Below, one piece after another: positions 1 through 11,296 of a stretch of DNA of 64,000 bases. The notes beneath the pieces are model-generated. The model made no database searches and was not told the origin of the DNA. It worked only from the letters and a program-made list of their open reading frames with translations. The stretch covers positions 2,418,001-2,482,000 of the forward strand of contig JAULSN010000009.1 in the NCBI GenBank assembly GCA_033439765.1. Reading direction: 5' to 3'. Positions within the stretch are counted from its first letter, which is position 1. Each line of letters starts with the position of its first letter. The DNA is from Lasiosphaeria ovina (lineage: Eukaryota; Ascomycota; Sordariomycetes; Sordariales; Lasiosphaeriaceae). A program made the position numbers and the translations under genes.

Positions 1-859
1 TTCAAATCAAGGTGGATGAGGTGGGTTGGTCAACAGGAACGGGCAAGAATCTGACGGAGCAAAAGTGGGATGAGACAAGTTTGGATGCTCGCTCCTAGTC
101 CCCCATGGACCCATGGGCTTATTGGACGAGATTAGACGTGGGGAATCGCCCGCAAATAACAATGCAATCCGCTGCTCCAACCATTCTCAGGGGCCAACAA
201 CCTTCTATATAGGTAAATAGGGAAAATTTACGGCATTCTCCTCCTCGCGTTTGTCATGCTGCTTTCATATCGGAGTCTAATAGAACCAGCCCCAACCAGC
301 TCATAGCAAGGCGCACGAGGGATGCGATAAGAAGAAGCTTTGCGATTGGTGTGCTCCAACATGGCTGTGCAGGAAGGCTCTCGCGCGTGCTATCTAATTA
401 GTTGCCCCAGGTCGCACAAACAATGCATGCCGCTTCACTTTCCAACCCACACCACACCTTGCGTACTGGTACTGGTGCTGGTAATTAATCAACTTGGATG
501 TTTAACTCAGTAGAGGGGAAAACAAGCTACTCCTCTGCAGAAGATACGACTTGTCACCGCAAACTAGCTCGCTATATGCTTCGGGCCGTCTATTCAATTC
601 AAAACTGTTGCTACTTCCTCAATTTCCCATTCAAATCAACTTGGACCTCTTCGTCAAAACGGGCCTAGAGACGCCCATTTTTAGCCAATTCTGCCCGCTG
701 GAATCTTGCCACAGAGCCAGCGACTTCCACCACAGGAATCAAAATGTCCGGAAATTGCTAGTCGTTAGTTCTAGAGTATCTGTCACTCAGTATCACGAAC
801 CGTCTCGACCTCGTCCTAAAAGATTTCCAGGTAAGCCAATTGCCTTATTCATCTGTGAA
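1..859. other. Intergenic, no gene recognised
   Basis: Mixed-composition DNA without a convincing reading frame. A 107-codon open frame at 551-874 shows no family resemblance and no splice-consistent extension. This is the 3' side of the small minus-strand gene that follows. Confidence 0.5.
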
Positions 860-1106
860 TCAATCTACAAATAGGCCACGTAGGCGACTAATTACCTCAG
901 TCAACTCCCTCTCGGCGTTGTATATGTACTCGGTCATCGTTTCCTGTTCCGAGAGCTTCAGTTTCTGGGGCGAATGCTTCAAGAAGTACCGACCAGTTAG
1001 TCGCACATACCTCGACAGTGAAATTGCCGGCTCCAAACTTTGATTTGAGGAGCTCCATGAATAGAGATAGCTGAATGTACTGGCTCTTGACTGAGTATGA
1101 GCCCAT
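860..1106 (-). CDS. Small two-exon hypothetical protein (66 aa)
   Basis: Function unknown. Exon 1 is 1106-1011 (32 codons from ATG) and exon 2 is 964-860, ending in TGA. The 46-bp intron 1010-965 has a GTATGT donor, a GACTAAC branch site and a CAG acceptor, all in phase 0. Reading through the intron gives a 69-aa frame that is plainly less natural. Residues 15-32 (FMELLKSKFGAGNFTVE) look like a short amphipathic helix followed by a strand. Exon 2 is charged and helical (KLKLSEQETMTEYIYNAE). No signal peptide or membrane segment is visible. The consensus splice signals and the compositional coherence of the joined protein are the reasons for calling it a gene; no homologue was recognised. Confidence 0.5.
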
Positions 1107-1713
1107 TTTGGATTAATTACCGGCGTTATGCCTGGATGTGGTGTGGGAATGAGGCAATGCTGCGGTCCGAACTGTCAACGGCATGGGGGAGGGAAAGGAG
1201 AAAAGAATGGAAGAACCAGGTCTCCTGATCAGGTCTCAGCCTGGTCAAGTACCAGGCGGCCAGTGTGGCGCGCATAATGGTGTGCCTTTTGGGCTGCGTG
1301 GGTGCCTAACGCTATCTGGGTAAGCACCACTTCCCCCCGTTCCATCCACTGCAACATGGCGTCTTGAAGGCCGCCCGGCTTGGGAGGCAATCGAGGCCTG
1401 TATTTCTGCCCTGGGCGGCCACTAGCCAAAGGGAGGCAAGCATCCAGACCTAGCGACAGAACCCCTCCCCACTGAAGCTAAACGAGCTGCCCAATGGTGT
1501 GCAGAGTTGCCGTATACCTTAGGCTGGCAAACAAGTGCAATTCGGCTGTGCAATGCCCACTTTCTACAGCACATCTCGGGAGCCTGTACTTAACTACCTA
1601 CCTACCTACCTACCTACCTACATGCAAGCCGTGAAGAGGCTGCCCCGCATGATCACCACCCACCCTCTCAGCCCGGATCCAGAACCCCAGCCGGCTGTTT
1701 CTAGCTTCGTAGG
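1107..1713. other. Intergenic between divergent genes
   Basis: This separates the start of the small minus-strand gene from the start of the CorA-like gene, so it should hold both promoters. A CTAC microsatellite lies in it. A 66-codon minus-strand frame at 1229-1429 was not supported as a gene. Confidence 0.5.
1594..1621. repeat. (CTAC)7 microsatellite
   Basis: Seven uninterrupted CTAC units lie about 90 bp upstream of the CorA-like gene start, in its likely promoter or 5' leader. Confidence 0.9.
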
Positions 1714-3920
1714 ATGAGCAACCCCCATAACGTGCCAGCCCAGCCTGGGGAAAGCAATGTGGCACATTATACTGCGTCGATATTGCTGACCAGAGTTGAG
1801 CAGTACCGCGACGTGCTCTTCGCGCCCGACTCAAGCCTAAGTCAGCTCAAGGTCTGGGTTTCACAAGACTCAAGCAACAGTATGCACGCCGAGCCACTGC
1901 TTCTAGTACCTACCTGTGTAAGAGCATCTACTAACATATGAGTTGAGGAGGAGCGCATGCCGAGGTGGAGCCCGAGTCGCAGCCAGGAAGCCTGCTAGGA
2001 CCACGACTGCTCTCCAATGCCCAGGAGCTGGAGAATTTCCTGCAAGCAAGTCTCTCCCTTGCCCGTTGATTACCCAATTTCCTATCAGAAACTTCCCATT
2101 CCACCTTTTCAGAGGAATTAACTCCTGATTAGATAGCCAATTTCGGAAAAGCATCATGCGCTCAGACAGCCGTCTTGTAAGACAGACACCACCCCCATTC
2201 CGTCTCTTGGCAATCAATTCCGTGCAAAAAGAAACCCCCCAAAAGTAAACAAAGCTTACACAAGACAACGAGCCTCTGTGACACAGCCTAATCAGCCAGA
2301 AGAACACCTGGAGCCGGATGCAAGTTTCCTACGCCATCTTCTCCCGGCTGGCCGTGGCCTTTCGCATGCCGCCCGTCTTCTCCGAGCTGCTCTCGGCATT
2401 TGGACAGAAGACGGCCGACACGGACGGCGTGTTCCAGTCCTGCTTCAGTTGCTTCCAGGAGCTGTCTTTCCGTGCGGCCACCAGCTTGAAGGACCAGCTC
2501 GGTGTGTGATGTTTCTATCCACTAATTAATACCTCGTCACAAACAGCCCTCTTAGTCTTCGCTTCTCACTAGCTAAACAATCTCGAGCACACTTAGCAAG
2601 CCTCCTCGTGCTAACTAGTGAACCGCCCGTCAGACATCTGCTACAACATCCGCTACGTCGAGCTGAACGGCCGCGGCGGCAAGAACCCGTGGTCGTTCCG
2701 CAACTTTGGCGTGCTGCACTGCCTGCGCCCGGCGTCGGGCGAGTCCGGCTGGCTGCTGATCTCGGCGCCGCCGGCAGTGCGCGAGCGTCTCCGGCAGCAG
2801 GCCGGCGACGACAGCCGCCGCCAGCTCCTGTGGCACGCCTATCTCCTGGGCGCGATGCTGCACAACTGGCGGTTTTATATCAACTTTTTGACCGAGCAGT
2901 ACCAGGAGATTGTACGTCCAGCCTCTATAGTCTGATTAATTAGACAACCAACCTATTTTGCCTTCTCTGGGGACTCTCCCTTTCTGGGTAATTACGTAGT
3001 ATTTGGTACTGACCTCACTTAATTACCCCTAATTAGTCCACGTCGGTCGTCATCTCCAGCTTCAGCATGAAAAACAAAACCGGCCTGACCCTGGACCTGG
3101 CCACGCCGGAGCGCCTCCGCGCCGTGCACGCACAGGCGCACAGGGCTCTGTGCATCTTGCGGTCCTACGGCAACGTGTCGCAGGGCATTCTCGCTCACAC
3201 GCGCGGCCTGCGGCAGCACAAGCTGGTGCGGCACGAGGACGGCGGGGCCATGACCATGGCGCTGCGCCGGCTGATGGAGACCACAGCGGTGCACGCCTGC
3301 CAGGTGGAGGGGCTGTTGAAGTCTTGCGAGTTTACGGCTCAGACGGTAATTGTGTTTTCAGAGCGCTCCTCTTGTGTGCTTGGCTTTGTTTCTTTAGTCT
3401 CTTGCCCCTTTTTGATCAGAAAGCAGTGCAAGACGCTGAACTAACTTTACCATGATTAGATATTCCAACTTCAAAACAACCACAGCATCGGCATGGCGCA
3501 AGACAAGCTCCAGAACCTGGAACGAAACCTAGCGGATGCCGCTGTGCAACAACAATCCCTCGTCTCGCTCAGCAGGCGGCTGAGCGGGGACTCGGGGGCC
3601 ACCCGGCTTGCCACCGTGGTATCCTTGGCATATGCGTCTGCTGGACTTGTAGCTGTGATTTGAACCCCACCCCGCCCCCCAAACATCATCTGCTGTCATC
3701 ATTGGCGTTCTAGGTTTTTGTCTGGCTGATAGATATTTTGTGCATCTAGGCCTTGTTCAACAGCAACCTGGTCGAGACCAGTTCCCCGGCCAACAATTTC
3801 ACTGTGCACAAGGACATATGGATTTTTGTCCTGGCCGCAGTTTCGTTCGCTTTCCTCACGATGCTAGGAGTCTGGCTCCTGGAGACAAGTCAGAAACGCA
3901 AGATACAGGGCATCAAATAG
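1714..3920 (+). CDS. CorA-like transporter-domain membrane protein, 8 exons
   Basis: Exons by splice signals: 1714-1879, 1948-2064, 2137-2176, 2287-2501, 2619-2911, 3037-3345, 3460-3654, 3750-3920. They sum to 1506 nt, giving 501 aa. The first intron has GTATGC and a TACTAAC branch site; the exon 2/3 junction is the least certain. The protein resembles the fungal CorA-like family: a soluble N-terminal domain (FLISQKNTWSRMQ near residue 108, then a W-S-x-R-x-x-x-V-x-H stretch around KNPWSFRNFGVLH) and two C-terminal hydrophobic helices. These helices, VVSLAYASAGLVA and IWIFVLAAVSFAFLTMLGVW, are separated by a short loop, as in CorA. The canonical GMN loop of bacterial CorA magnesium channels is not present, so ion transport is not shown. 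It converges on the ankyrin gene, with only 64 bp between stop codons. Confidence 0.8.
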
Positions 3921-3984
3921 AGCAAGACTATGGCAGCTGGTGTTAATGTTGTTCCAGTAAAGTAAGGTACTAAATTACCTACTA

Positions 3985-6204
3985 TTAAGCTAGAAGCGAA
4001 GCGGTGGCCCTCTCGCACACTACCTTGACACTTTCCAGCCTCTTTTTGTAGTCCACGAATGACACGCGACCTTGTACGTCGCCAAAGGAGAGGACGATGT
4101 CTTCGCCGTCAACCTGAAACATCCTAGGTACTTTGCCGATGCTCGTGGTCTGATCACAGATGATTGGCCCTAGCTCGAGGGCAACTGCGCCGACTCCACG
4201 AGGGGCTATTCTGATAAATGCTTCGAGCAGGAGAGGTAACCCAAGCACCATAGCCAGATCACAAGGCGTGATGTCTTGGTAGTTCGGCTCGTTAGCTAAA
4301 TCCCGCCCTCGGTCATGGGTGAGTAGCTTGCTAGCCAGGAAGAGGGCCTTCTCCATGTAACCAGTACGGTTGTTAGCCACCCCGATGAAGGTTTCATTGA
4401 CGAGGAGGTGCAGCACTGTCTGGCGACGGCCGCATGCGACGCCATACTCGAGCGATGCTCCTTTCTCCAAAAGATATTCGGCAATCTCCCAGTTGAAGGC
4501 ACCAATGGCGTACGCGAGAGCCGTCTCGCCGGCTCTCGGGCGCCCGTCCAAGTCGTCTTGGTCCTCTACTATGCGCCCTTCACACCTGACATTGGCGCCC
4601 GCTTGGACAAGGACTTTGACTGCGGCAAGGCCTTCACCTCTCCCAGTCAGTGTTAATAAGGGAGTAAATCCTTGGGCGTCGTAGACATCCACGTCGTCCG
4701 GTCTTGCTGCACAAATGAGCGACAGGAGTTCTGGGCTTACGTCAAACCGGTTGCAGGCGAGCCCGATCGGGGTCTCCCCATTGGCATACGTCTGGGCGCC
4801 CAAGCTGAGGAGGTACCTTATGCAATCGTACCCTTTATAGCTTTGAGCCGTGAAAATGGCGAGACTGAGAGGTGTCACACGCAGGTCGTTTATGGGGATG
4901 TTGGTATTGACGCCTCTACGGACCAATTCCCTCATGAGTGGCAGATTGCCTACAGAGGCAAATTTCAAGGTATCAGCGTAATCCATGCGACCGCCAAAAC
5001 GTTCCAAGGTGTCGATGAAGTCTCGGTTGGCTGTGCCAAGCGTTCGGCCGTGCATAATCCATCGGTGCACATCCGACGAGCAGTCAACCGGACTGGAACC
5101 GAAGGATGGGAACAAATCCCTCATGACGTGCAATTTCTCGAAGTCGCTGCCTTCGTGTTGTTTGATGTACTTGAGGAGGCATTCCACTGCTCTAACGCAC
5201 AATGTAGCCGCAGCCACCCTGAGATTGCTTTTCGCGATGCGTGAACCGACCACAGGGTCGATAAAACCCTTGCAGAGGAGTGCCCTAACGAGATCGTGAT
5301 TCCGACATTGGATTGCCCAACTCAGAGCATCTCCGCCGGTAACCAATCCAAGGTCATCGAAAAAGGCGTGTGAAGTCGTGTCGAGAGGCCGTCCCGAGCG
5401 GTTGCAGCTGTCGGCCAGCCTGGTTAGGATGCAGTCTGTGATGTCACCGCCCGGGAGAAGTGCTAACCAATGGAGCGGCAAGGTGTTGTTGTCGTCGGGG
5501 AGACTGGCGTCAGCATCGCCTCCGAGTAAAAGCTGGATAATGTCGACTTCTGCGCATCGGCAGGCAAGACCTAGGGGCGTAATGCCGCCCGGCATCTTTG
5601 CGTTGACGTCACATCCCAACATCATCAAGCGCTCGCAAGTCTCGCGGCTACTGCTTATGATGGCGCGATGCAGAAGGAAATTCTCCTCTGCGTAGCCTTT
5701 GAAGTACTCGCCTCCCATAACTCGACTCTGGTCGTCGACCCATGTTGGCATGGCAAACAAGTCATTTATCTCAGGGAGAGTGGGAAGCAATCCACGGGCA
5801 GCGTCTCTGAGGGCCGGAGGCCAGAAAGCCCGGACTGCGGCGCTGTAGTAGTCGCTGTTAGGCAACTGTGCGAGCCGTTCGAGCGTTCTCCTGAGGGCGT
5901 CGTCCTGGGGACCCTGACGGAAGACGTCCGGGACTTCGAGATTGTTCGCCTCAAAAATGCGTCGTCCAATGGCAAAGGCGGCTGGATATCCAGCTTCCGC
6001 ACTGACCGTGAGGCTCTCCAACGCTTTTTGCAGGCTGTCGATGTGTCTCGGAGCATAACCAAAGTCAATATTGGCGCACAAGAAGAGGCCAAATGCCGCC
6101 CGACCCTTCTCTTCGAAGCTGGGCGATGTTGTGGCAACCTCTTCCAGCTGGGACCAGATGCCAGGCCCCATCCGACCATCGCCCATATCTGAGCTCACTC
6201 GCAT
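3985..6204 (-). CDS. Ankyrin-repeat protein (about 739 aa)
   Basis: One long uninterrupted frame. The first in-frame ATG is at 6204, but the frame stays open upstream to about 6279, so the N-terminus may lie in an upstream exon. Residues near 60-110 look like a Sel1-type helical region (GLFLCANIDFGYA, then AGYPAAFAIGRRIFEA). Ankyrin-type repeats follow from about residue 175 to 620, with typical ITPLGLACR, TPLSLAIF and ETALAYAI repeat starts and LLLGGDADAS or LLEKGASLE ends. The C-terminal ~60 residues are not ankyrin. In many fungal proteins this arrangement follows a kinase domain, and a kinase frame lies directly upstream on the same strand, ending 270 bp away. It is probably a cytosolic scaffold or recognition protein; the ligand is unknown. 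Confidence 0.75.
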   Translation of the reverse strand: MRVSSDMGDGRMGPGIWSQLEEVATTSPSFEEKGRAAFGLFLCANIDFGYAPRHIDSLQKALESLTVSAEAGYPAAFAIGRRIFEANNLEVPDVFRQGPQDDALRRTLERLAQLPNSDYYSAAVRAFWPPALRDAARGLLPTLPEINDLFAMPTWVDDQSRVMGGEYFKGYAEENFLLHRAIISSSRETCERLMMLGCDVNAKMPGGITPLGLACRCAEVDIIQLLLGGDADASLPDDNNTLPLHWLALLPGGDITDCILTRLADSCNRSGRPLDTTSHAFFDDLGLVTGGDALSWAIQCRNHDLVRALLCKGFIDPVVGSRIAKSNLRVAAATLCVRAVECLLKYIKQHEGSDFEKLHVMRDLFPSFGSSPVDCSSDVHRWIMHGRTLGTANRDFIDTLERFGGRMDYADTLKFASVGNLPLMRELVRRGVNTNIPINDLRVTPLSLAIFTAQSYKGYDCIRYLLSLGAQTYANGETPIGLACNRFDVSPELLSLICAARPDDVDVYDAQGFTPLLTLTGRGEGLAAVKVLVQAGANVRCEGRIVEDQDDLDGRPRAGETALAYAIGAFNWEIAEYLLEKGASLEYGVACGRRQTVLHLLVNETFIGVANNRTGYMEKALFLASKLLTHDRGRDLANEPNYQDITPCDLAMVLGLPLLLEAFIRIAPRGVGAVALELGPIICDQTTSIGKVPRMFQVDGEDIVLSFGDVQGRVSFVDYKKRLESVKVVCERATASLLA

Positions 6205-6505
6205 GACGCGATGAAGGGAGAATATTTCCAGCACCTGGAGGAATCCCAGCGTCAGCTCAGCGGTGAGGTAGTGAGATGCCTACCTGCCTATGCGGCCCTG
6301 ATGCTGCAGTCTTATGGCTGAGCAAAGTGCCCAGTTCTATAGATAGGTAAAATTTAATCGGAACTTGAACTATACTAACCGAGTGCGGCGACTGGCGATC
6401 CTGATTGAAAGACTGAAAAACATTCACTGGCAATATGCCACTTTCGCTATATTGTGTCCTGGGTCAGCACCGAATACCCGAAATAATTATCATGTAGGGG
6501 GAGTT

Positions 6506-7666
6506 TTACTTTTGGTAGCGGAGGAGTCTCCGGATGGCAGCCCATCCGTCTCGGAGCCTGTCTGACGGACGGTTGGGCAGGGTTGACTCGCATACTGCAC
6601 GGCATATCTTGAGAAGCTGCGGGCAGAGCCGAAGCTCTCTATCTGCAATTTCTAAAGCCAAGGGCAGGATGTCGTTGCCACCTAGATTGCTCCCCAAAAG
6701 AACCTGGTTCAACAGTTTCTCACCCCCTTGGAGGCTCCCATAAAATGTGGCATCCACAAAGGCCTCCAAGACAAAAAGGCCATATGAGAATACATCACAC
6801 AGCCACAGGTGTTTTGGGTCGATGGGCGCCGAGCTTTGCGACCTCCTTGCCTCCTGACTCTCGGGGGCGTTGTAGCAGGTAGTGCCGGTATATGAGCGTG
6901 TGTGCGAGTTTTGAGGCGACCTCTCGAAATCCGAAATCTTGGCGATAAACGTCCCGCTGTGCTCTGCCTCGAATATGAGGACATTGTCGAGTTTGACATC
7001 GCCGTGTGTGATCTTGCACGCATGCAGAAACTCAAGCCCAGCGGCCACGTCTCCGCAGAGTCGTGTTTTGATCTCTTCAGTAGCACGCCGAGAGGAATCG
7101 CCTGTACCTCTGGCCAGAAACGCTCTCGCGTTCCCCAACTCTGCAAGTTCTAGGGCGATAGCGGGGACAACGGCATTGCCGACGAGGCCAAACCACGAGT
7201 GTCCCAAAATAGACACGATGTTCGGGTGGTTCTGCATTGCTGGGTGGGACAGTATCTCCACCTCAAATAGCACCGACTTGAGGCGCTGGTACTCCTCGAT
7301 CGTGGGCTGGAGATTGGCAAAGCCTTGCGGAATTCGAACCTTTGCCGTCTTGAAAGCAGCGTCGATTTTCGGCCCCGGCCCCGGCTCTTGAACCTGGTGG
7401 GCTTCGAAACGCCCCTTTACAACTCGATAAGTAGCGCCCTCGCCCAAATACATGGACTGGCGTGGGGAACTGAGCTGAAAAAGTAGCTCAGGTACGTTTC
7501 GCGTGACAAGTGTGTGGACGAAACGGGTGAGAAGCGCGAGACTGGCCCCGTGGACGGTCTGTGGCAACTCCCTGGAAATCTTTGCAGATATGCCGGGCGA
7601 TTGGGAGACGGGAAAATCGGGTAATGCCCAGTCGATGTTGTCTGTATCTGTGTTATCACTCTCCAT
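6506..7666 (-). CDS. Protein kinase domain protein (about 386 aa; possibly the N-terminal half of a kinase-ankyrin protein)
   Basis: The glycine-rich loop is YLGEGATYRVV, the catalytic loop THGDVKLDNVLIF has the HGD and Asn residues, the metal-binding motif is SDFERS (DFE instead of DFG), and CYNAPES matches the APE motif. The C-lobe ends NRPSDRLRDGWAAIRRLL. The domain belongs to a fungal-expanded group often fused to ankyrin repeats. ATG 7666 is preferred because the upstream extension to ATG 7798 is Pro/Ser-rich and looks like leader sequence. The stop codon TAA at 6506 overlaps a possible donor (AA|GTAAAA), so splicing into the downstream ankyrin frame is conceivable; no joining exon could be settled by eye. 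The DFE substitution may affect magnesium handling, so activity is uncertain. Confidence 0.75.
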   Translation of the reverse strand: MESDNTDTDNIDWALPDFPVSQSPGISAKISRELPQTVHGASLALLTRFVHTLVTRNVPELLFQLSSPRQSMYLGEGATYRVVKGRFEAHQVQEPGPGPKIDAAFKTAKVRIPQGFANLQPTIEEYQRLKSVLFEVEILSHPAMQNHPNIVSILGHSWFGLVGNAVVPAIALELAELGNARAFLARGTGDSSRRATEEIKTRLCGDVAAGLEFLHACKITHGDVKLDNVLIFEAEHSGTFIAKISDFERSPQNSHTRSYTGTTCYNAPESQEARRSQSSAPIDPKHLWLCDVFSYGLFVLEAFVDATFYGSLQGGEKLLNQVLLGSNLGGNDILPLALEIADRELRLCPQLLKICRAVCESTLPNRPSDRLRDGWAAIRRLLRYQK

Positions 7667-8157
7667 GATTGAATTAGTGGAACGCGCAAGCTTTGATAAT
7701 GGGTATGGAGTGAAAGACGGAAAACTGCCGACTCTGTGTTGATTCGTGTTTGGGGGAAGAAGGTGCGGCTGACCAGTGAGTTGAGCTATTAAAGCCATTT
7801 ACGCTGTGAAATTTCAGTCACAGTGCAGGCAGGGGCTGTGGAAAGCGCGATCGGTGTGTGCTGGATGGCTGGGAGAGAACCCCACCTGTCGCACATCCTT
7901 CCTCTTGAGGGAGGTCCCAGTTGCCTTAGTTGACCCCTATGGAAGGTAAGGTACCTTATATACGTTATTTACATGTTGTACAGTACATACCTTAGCATAG
8001 GCAGCCGAAGGATGGTGCCTGCCGTGCCGTGACCTCGAACATTTTCTACAGTAAGATAAGGCAGGTACGGTAATTACCTGATCTCTCCCCCTCACATCAA
8101 TGGATCCCAACTTTTCCACCGTTCTGTCACTGTCAGCGCACGCTTCCGCAACCTCGA
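7667..8157. promoter_or_regulatory. Divergent intergenic region between two kinase genes
   Basis: This is the shared upstream region of the minus-strand kinase and the plus-strand two-kinase gene, so it probably holds both promoters. It contains short pyrimidine-rich tracts and AT-rich patches near 7950-8000 but no motif I can name. Confidence 0.4.
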
Positions 8158-11100
8158 ATGATGGACGGAAATCCGTTACCCCATCTCCAAAAACTCATCC
8201 GAGATACCAAGAGGCGCAATTACTTGGATCAGACATTCTTTGTCCACGATGACCTTCGCCGAGCTATTTCACCCACGCTCGTTGCCGACGTGCTCAGCAC
8301 GGCTGTCCCTGGTGTGCTCAAACACCAGCTTGCTAGAGCTTCTCAGCTTATAGTCGAGGGTGCGCTCCGCGTGTTCTGTGTGCTTGTCGTCACCAACCAA
8401 GTCAGCCTTATCCCCGAGTTCCAGGCACATTCCATCACAGACTCCAGGCTTCCCATCCGAACGAAAGATGAGCTCCGGCACATCGCGCCCGAGTTGGACA
8501 TCGCCGCCTTCATGGAAACGCAATGGCAGTTTGCCCCATGGAGTTTCAAAAAGGACGCGCTTCATGTTATCCTACCAGACGAAACCATTCTCCCATTCCT
8601 CCGCATCAGGTTTATTGATCAGGGTGCTGGGGGCAGCATCAGCGAAGTGGTCCTGCCTAAATGTCTCTAGTCTATCTGGGCTCCCTCGGATGTCAGCATT
8701 TGCTTTCCTATTCCCCTAATTATACGTGCATGCCAATTTTCCGTGCGCCTACCTGCCTACCTAGGATGTCTGTGTGACCACTAATTGGGTGGGCCAGCAG
8801 GGGGAGACTTCCGTGACGGTTGTTCGCAAACTCATCAAACCAACAAACCGCAACAGAGGTACCAAAATGTTCAACAACGAAAGAGAGTGCCTTGAGCTGT
8901 ACGCCACAATACGGCACCCAAATATTCTGCCATTGCTCGCCACCTACACTATCGCGGGCGAGCACGCAATGCTATTCCCTTTCTTCCACATGGACATGGA
9001 GACCTTCTTTGCAAGAGAGATGGGATTCGGCTGCTTCGGCGACGATACAACCTTCGTCGCCGCCATTGCAGCTTTGGCATCGGCACTGAGAGCCGTTCAT
9101 GAGGCAAACCAGCGATGCAAGTTCACCCCCACACTCACAACCCAGTACGGCTATCATCACGATATCAGGCCAGCCAACATCCTTGTCACACCTACAACGT
9201 TCATCCTCGCCGACTTCGGGCTGTCCCATCACACACCACCAGGCAATGAGCCATCAAGAGTGTTCGTCAAGAATATCGGCCACTATGTTGCTCCCGAGTC
9301 TATGGACGAGAATATGGAGCCCCAACAAGTGGGACGTGCCTGCGACATATGGGCACTCGGATGCCTGGTCTCTGAGCTTGCCACATACCTGGAACGGGGA
9401 GCAGCCGGAGTTAAGAAGTTTCGTGCGCGGAGGGTGTTGCCGAACTTCTACTCCATACCCTTCAAGAACGGATACTTCTTTGACGGAGCACCGCCTAGCC
9501 TCAGGCAAGGAGTATCCGAGTGGCTGGCGAGTCTAGCAGCGAAACCGCAGCACCCCATCGTGTCGAATCTCGCGGCATTCTGTAGGAATGCGCTCCAACC
9601 CGATCTTGCCTCAAGGCCCAGCATTGAAGCTTGTTCCCTCCAGCTATCCTATATTCATGCCACCCACCTGTATCAAATGGCGTGCTCATTGCTCCAGGGG
9701 ATCTTGGCAGGAAACCCGCCGTCCTCAACCGTTCCAGACCACGCTATCACTGAGGGGTATTTGGAACTCGCCAGACTCCAAGCCTTTGGTGGCGTTATGG
9801 ATATGAACAACAGCAATGCATACCAGTCTAGTCTTTTCCGCAATGCGTCGGTCGGGGCCTTTATTGTCGAGCGTCTCAGCACAATCCTCCACACGCTTGA
9901 CCATTGCAAAAGCACTTTGGCCGACACTAAGAAGCAAGTGGTCGAGTCTAAGAGCCGTCCCATTGATGGTACCGGCCATCTAATCGACCTCAAAGTGGTG
10001 GACAACACCTTTCACACGGCTCTAGACGAACTATGTGGGACGCTTTCTTCCTCGAATGAGCAATACCTATCCAGCTTATGGTGGAAGCAGCTTCTTCAGA
10101 CATGTCGAGAAAATTATTCATCTCTGGAGCCCGTCGAACAAGACATCAAGTCTCTGCAGAACGCTTCTTATGACAGCATGGAGCTTCATCTACGGATCGA
10201 AAGGCTTGAACAAGCTCTCCGTCAAGAAATCGAGATTCCTGGGACGACGGGAGGAAACCTGGTCCTGGGTCAGTCTCAAATTGAGGTTCTCCGCGCCTTC
10301 AGCCGTAACCACAGCTTGGCTTTCTACAAACCATCCGAGACTGCATCAAGCGGTAGCAACCAAGATGGCAGTGGATCGACCGACTCCTCGCAAAGCGCCA
10401 TTGTCGAATGGGTCTTTGTATCTCAAATGGGAGAAAGCGAGTCCGAGTACGAGAGGGTCCAAAAGGTGCTGATGCTTGCAGAACTGCTAAGCTGCCCAAA
10501 GCCAAAAGGACTTCGTGTGCTCCGCTGCGCCGGGCTTCTCCCACTTAATTCCCAGGAACGCAACAACGAGTACGGATTCGTGTACGTTTTTCCTTCTCCT
10601 TGTTCGTCTCCACCCATCCCCTTGAGGCAGCTTCTTTCAGGGGCAGAGAGACAGCTGGCTCCCACGTTGGAGAACAAGTTCAGTATTGCCAAGGCCCTAT
10701 CGAGTAGCATCTTTGAGCTGCATTGCTGCGGCTGGCTACACCGGAACATCTCTTCTGAGAACGTCATTTTCTTTGCCCCTGCCAACGGGGCGAAGGAAAA
10801 GGCTGGCGCTGGTGAAACACCGGACATGAACGACCCATATATCATCGGCTTCCACCACAGTCGTCCCGACGGCCACGTCTACTGCTCGGACATCAGAAGC
10901 GCCGAGGATGTGAATCCGGATGCCGTCTTCTACCAACACCCCGAATACGGCGACAATACCAACGCTAGGTTCGAGAAGCCGCATGACTACTACGGGTTGG
11001 GAATGGTGCTGCTGGAGATTGCATTCTGGCGCAGCTGTCAGAACATGTGGCAAGAGGAAAAGAAGAGGCACCAAGCAATGGACCGTCGCGCATTCAAGGA

Positions 11101-11296
11101 TAAGCTGGTGAAGCGCTTCGTACCCCGGCTTGCAGCGGTGATGGGGACGGCGTATATGGAGGCTGTGTTGGCGTGCGTCTCCGCTAAAACGCCAGAGCCT
11201 GAAATCAGTGAGGATGGAAGAGGGTTTGCAGGGGACCAGGATTCCCACTTTTTTCGTGACGTCGTGCAGAAACTAGCTGCCTGCTTTGTTGGATAG
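8158..11296 (+). CDS. Two-kinase-domain protein (about 1006 aa)
   Basis: Exon 1 is 8158-8646 and exon 2 is 8765-11296, joined in phase 0. The acceptor CCTAG is clear; the donor GTGGTC is a weaker choice. Residues 1-150 form an N-terminal helical region common before fungal kinases. A first kinase domain follows: glycine loop near GAGGSISE, β3 VVRKLIK, catalytic HHDIRPANIL, DFG in LADFGLS, APE in VAPES, and DIWALGCL in helix F. A helical linker covers about 480-650. The C-terminal third has a second kinase-like fold (LLSCPKPKGLRVL, LHRNISSENVIFF, then DYYGLGMVLLEIAFW) of the kind found next to prion-inhibition/HeLo-type domains. The second domain has HRN in place of HRD and no DFG, so it should be a pseudokinase. 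A signalling or allorecognition role is inference. Confidence 0.75.

Noticed and set aside
551..874. 107-codon plus-strand frame
   Set aside because: It overlaps the end of the better-supported two-exon minus-strand gene and shows no domain.
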